DNA of 15,997 nucleotides, taken from positions 6,823 to 22,819 of the forward strand of contig DNNJ01000260.1 of assembly GCA_003487955.1 (NCBI GenBank), written 5' to 3'. Source of the DNA: Clostridiales bacterium (GTDB taxonomy: Bacteria > Bacillota > Clostridia > Tissierellales > Sedimentibacteraceae). Under the pieces are notes generated by a model. The model did not search any database, was not told where the DNA came from, and was given only the letters and a program-made list of their open reading frames with translations. Positions 13,810-15,997 of the stretch are shown piece after piece (position 1 is the first letter of the stretch; each line of letters opens with the position of its first letter). The position numbers were made by a program, and so were the translations under genes.

Positions 13810-14972
13810 TGAAATATTTCTTTGATATTAATTATAAAAGTATTAATAAATATACTGAAGAGTTATGCGGTGATAAAGTTGAATATTTTTATGACGATGA
13901 AGGCATCATTATTGTTATGTCAGATGGCTTAGGCAGCGGCGTCAAAGCAAATATTTTAGCTACAATGACCACAAAGATTGCCGTAACCATGCTGAAGGAA
14001 GGTGCTTCAATAGATGATACCATCGAAACAATTATAAACACCCTGCCTGAATGCAAGGTTCGAAAATTAGCCTATTCTACATTTACAATAATAAAGATTG
14101 ACAAGTATAACAATGCATATATTGCTGAATACGATAATCCACCATATTTTTTTTATTCTAACAGAATAATTCCAATAGAAAAAAAGGAGCGGACAATTGG
14201 AAATAAAAAAATCTATGAATCTAATATTCAACTTGAAATGGGAGATACTCTATGTGTAGTCAGCGATGGGGCAATTCATGCAGGAATAGGACAAATGCTT
14301 AATTTAGGCTGGTCCTGGGACGAAATATATGAATATTTAAGAGAATTGAACTATATAAATAACTCCTCACAGCTTATTAACGGCAACTTCATAGGCGTGT
14401 GCAACAATTTATACAACAATAAGCCCGGGGATGATACAACAATATTGACTTTGAAGGTGCGAAAGCCGGAAATTTTAGATGTTTTCATAGGACCTCCCCA
14501 AGATAAGAACAATGATGTCTATCTGTCTGAAATAATGAAAACCAGCCCTAATATAAAAATTATATGCGGGGGAACTACTGCACTGATAGCTGAAAGAGAA
14601 TTGGGATTAACTTTAGAGGTTGACATGGACTCAATGAAAGAAGATGTTCCGCCAATTGCATATATAGAGGGTTTTGATTTAGTTACTGAAGGAGTACTTA
14701 CATTAGGAAAAACCTTAGAAAATATAAAAAGGTTAAATAACTCTAATTACGAAAATGTTATTGACAGCAATGATTATGATGGCTGTTCCCTTCTTACCAA
14801 CTTGCTTACGGATGTAGGCACGCATATGAATTTTTATTTAGGTAATGCGGTTAACCCTGCCCATCAAAATCCAAATTTTCCTGCCGATTTCAATATTAAA
14901 AAAAATATAATCAACAACCTGATAGCTGAGCTTAAAAAGACCGGCAAAAAAATAGAAGTAATTCATATTTAA
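13809..14972 (+). CDS. PP2C/SpoIIE-type protein phosphatase with C-terminal extension
   Basis: A 387-residue protein whose first 215 or so residues form a PP2C-like (SpoIIE/RsbU type) phosphatase. MSDGLGSG carries metal-binding D39, VVSDG carries D153, and PGDDTT (207-211) carries D208/D209. Such enzymes dephosphorylate Ser/Thr on partners such as anti-sigma antagonists. The remaining 170 residues (from about 220: DVFIGPPQDKNNDVYLSEI, ICGGTTALIAERELG, GFDLVTEGVLTLGKTLE) match no domain I can name. The ATG overlaps the hydrogenase-like gene's stop by one base (TAATG), so the two are translationally coupled. The likely job is output of the hydrogenase/PAS sensor. No kinase, sigma factor or STAS partner lies in this window. 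Confidence 0.85.
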   Translation: MKYFFDINYKSINKYTEELCGDKVEYFYDDEGIIIVMSDGLGSGVKANILATMTTKIAVTMLKEGASIDDTIETIINTLPECKVRKLAYSTFTIIKIDKYNNAYIAEYDNPPYFFYSNRIIPIEKKERTIGNKKIYESNIQLEMGDTLCVVSDGAIHAGIGQMLNLGWSWDEIYEYLRELNYINNSSQLINGNFIGVCNNLYNNKPGDDTTILTLKVRKPEILDVFIGPPQDKNNDVYLSEIMKTSPNIKIICGGTTALIAERELGLTLEVDMDSMKEDVPPIAYIEGFDLVTEGVLTLGKTLENIKRLNNSNYENVIDSNDYDGCSLLTNLLTDVGTHMNFYLGNAVNPAHQNPNFPADFNIKKNIINNLIAELKKTGKKIEVIHI

Positions 14973-15045
14973 AACCTGATTGACACGGGTTGGCGCCCTT
15001 ATTATTCCATGAGTGGACAGCAGTTGATATATCTTTAACAATCGG

Positions 15046-15074
15046 TTGACTATATTGAATTGATACGGTAAAAT
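15046..15074 (+). promoter_or_regulatory. Promoter for the kce-like gene
   Basis: TTGACT (15046-15051) and TAAAAT (15069-15074) have a 17-base spacer. This gives the cleavage-enzyme gene its own start, independent of the hydrogenase operon that ends at 14972. Only a weak hairpin (GGGT/GCCC near 14988-14999) lies between them. Confidence 0.6.
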
Positions 15075-15108
15075 AACCATAGGCAAAAAATTATTAATGG
15101 AGGTTAAA

Positions 15109-15921
15109 ATGGAAAAATTAATTATTACTGCTTGTCTTACAGGAGCAGAAGTTACAAGAGAGCAACAGCCCAATTTACCTGTTACACCGGATGAAATTGC
15201 TGAAGCTGCATATGAATGCTTCTTAAAAGGTGCATCTATGGTGCATGTTCACGCCAGAGATGAAGATGGCAACCCTACTCAGGACTATGAATACTACAAA
15301 GCAATCAAAGAAAAAATTGAAGCTAAGTGCAACATTATATTCCAACCGTCTACAGGCGGAGCAACATGGCACACACCGGAACAAAGAATGCAGCCTATAG
15401 AATTAAAACCTGAAATGGCAACACTCAGCATGGGAACGTGCAACTTTGCAGATGATGTATTCATGAATACTGAAGAAAATATTAAAATATTTGCAAAACG
15501 GATGTATGAATTAGGGATTAAACCTGAATTGGAGTGCTTTGAAAAGGGAATGATTGACACTTCCATAAGAATGGCTAAGAAAGGCATACTTAAAACACCA
15601 ATGCATTTTGACTTTGTACTTGGTGTACCGGGAGCAATGGGGGCAGAACTTCGCGATTTGTTGTACATGGTAGAATCAATTCCTGCCGGCTCCACATGGA
15701 CGGCTGCAGCCGTAGGAAGATTCCAGCTCCCTATAAATATGGCAGCAATAATATTAGGCGGTCATGTAAGAACAGGATTCGAAGATAATATTTATTATAA
15801 AAAGGGAGAAATTGCAAGCTCAAATGCTCAATTAGTTGAAAGAGTTGCAAAATTATCAAGAGAATTCGGACGTGAAGTTGCAACACCTGACGAAGCACGT
15901 GTAATATTTGGACTTAAATAA
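15109..15921 (+). CDS. kce: Beta-keto acid cleavage enzyme, likely 3-keto-5-aminohexanoate cleavage enzyme
   Basis: A 270-residue TIM-barrel enzyme of the BKACE (DUF849) family. In lysine fermentation Kce condenses 3-keto-5-aminohexanoate with acetyl-CoA to give acetoacetate and 3-aminobutyryl-CoA. The zinc motif VHVHARD (H46, H48) and the later Glu in GFEDN (E225) are present. So are QPSTGG (80-84), MATLSMGTCNF, ELECFEKGMID and TPMHFDFVLGVPGAMGA, ending ATPDEAR.I.GLK. The wording is close to known Kce proteins, but the family has many substrates, so specificity is probable rather than shown. An ATG at 15097 lies within the GGAGGT site; the ATG at 15109 is correctly spaced. Other lysine-pathway genes would be expected just beyond the window. 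Confidence 0.85.
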   Translation: MEKLIITACLTGAEVTREQQPNLPVTPDEIAEAAYECFLKGASMVHVHARDEDGNPTQDYEYYKAIKEKIEAKCNIIFQPSTGGATWHTPEQRMQPIELKPEMATLSMGTCNFADDVFMNTEENIKIFAKRMYELGIKPELECFEKGMIDTSIRMAKKGILKTPMHFDFVLGVPGAMGAELRDLLYMVESIPAGSTWTAAAVGRFQLPINMAAIILGGHVRTGFEDNIYYKKGEIASSNAQLVERVAKLSREFGREVATPDEARVIFGLK

Positions 15922-15923
15922 TT

Positions 15924-15997
15924 TGTCATCCTGAGTGTAACAAAGGATCTAAGGTTTTAAAAGATGAGATTACGCAGTCTCATTCACAAATATATTT
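15924..15997. repeat. Dispersed GTCATCCTGAG...AAGGATCT repeat, cut by the window end
   Basis: The segment 15924-15950 is a version of a repeat I recognise from many bacterial genomes (TGTCATCCTGAG, variable GTA/GCG centre, AAGGATCT). ATCC at 15928-15931 and GGAT at 15945-15948 are its internal inverted arms. TGAGA/TCTCA around TTACGCAG follows at about 15964-15982. Full copies usually end in an inverted partner, which would be past 15997. It begins three bases after the kce stop and may also act as its 3' end structure. Confidence 0.55.

Noticed and set aside
14988..15008. Terminator after the phosphatase gene
   Set aside because: Only a four-base stem (GGGT/GCCC with a G-U pair) followed by TTATTATT can be drawn; too weak to call.
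1..15997. CRISPR array, prophage or tRNA genes
   Set aside because: No regularly spaced direct repeats, phage structural or integrase genes, or tRNA-like cloverleaf sequences were seen on either strand.

Overview
The window looks like chromosomal DNA from a low-GC, anaerobic Gram-positive bacterium of the class Clostridia. The reasons are the AT-rich codon use, strong GGAGG-type ribosome binding sites, a Bacillus/Clostridium-style dnaX-ebfC-recR cluster with a YaaL-family gene, the rho-rpmE pair, an [FeFe]-hydrogenase-type protein, and a lysine-fermentation-type beta-keto acid cleavage enzyme. An amino-acid-fermenting lineage such as Sedimentibacter or its relatives would fit, but that is inference. 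I see no phage genes, CRISPR array, rRNA or tRNA.

Layout. Positions 1-135 hold a nested inverted repeat that looks like the edge of a mobile or REP-like element. Next come a divergent pair: an acyltransferase-3 membrane protein (-) and a small XRE regulator (+). From 1718 to about 11514 every gene is on the minus strand. In transcription order they are: a membrane-anchored solute-binding/GGDEF/HD-GYP signalling protein; rho; rpmE; the coupled operon dnaX-ebfC-recR, closed by a terminator; a PTS_EIIC_2-type membrane protein; tdk-csaA; ogt; and a YaaL/DUF2508 gene closed by a terminator. This is the familiar Firmicutes information-processing neighbourhood, except that four genes sit between recR and yaaL. 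A 327-bp divergent intergenic region (11515-11841) carries promoter-like sequences in both directions.

On the plus strand, 11842-14972 is a tight three-gene operon. It encodes a thioredoxin-like [2Fe-2S] protein, a PAS-containing [FeFe]-hydrogenase-like protein with all H-cluster cysteines, and a PP2C/SpoIIE-type phosphatase with an unassigned C-terminal domain. I read it as a sensory (Group C/HydS-like) hydrogenase module that turns redox or hydrogen status into protein dephosphorylation. A separately promoted kce-like gene follows. The window ends inside a dispersed repeat of the GTCATCCTGAG...AAGGATCT type.

The points most worth a second look are: (1) the signalling gene at 9517-11454, whose signal anchor is encoded upstream of any ATG/GTG/TTG, behind a good ribosome binding site and an ATT codon; (2) an in-frame A_AAA_AAG slippery heptamer in dnaX, placed so that a -1 shift would give an E. 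coli gamma-sized product; (3) the hydrogenase/phosphatase cassette.
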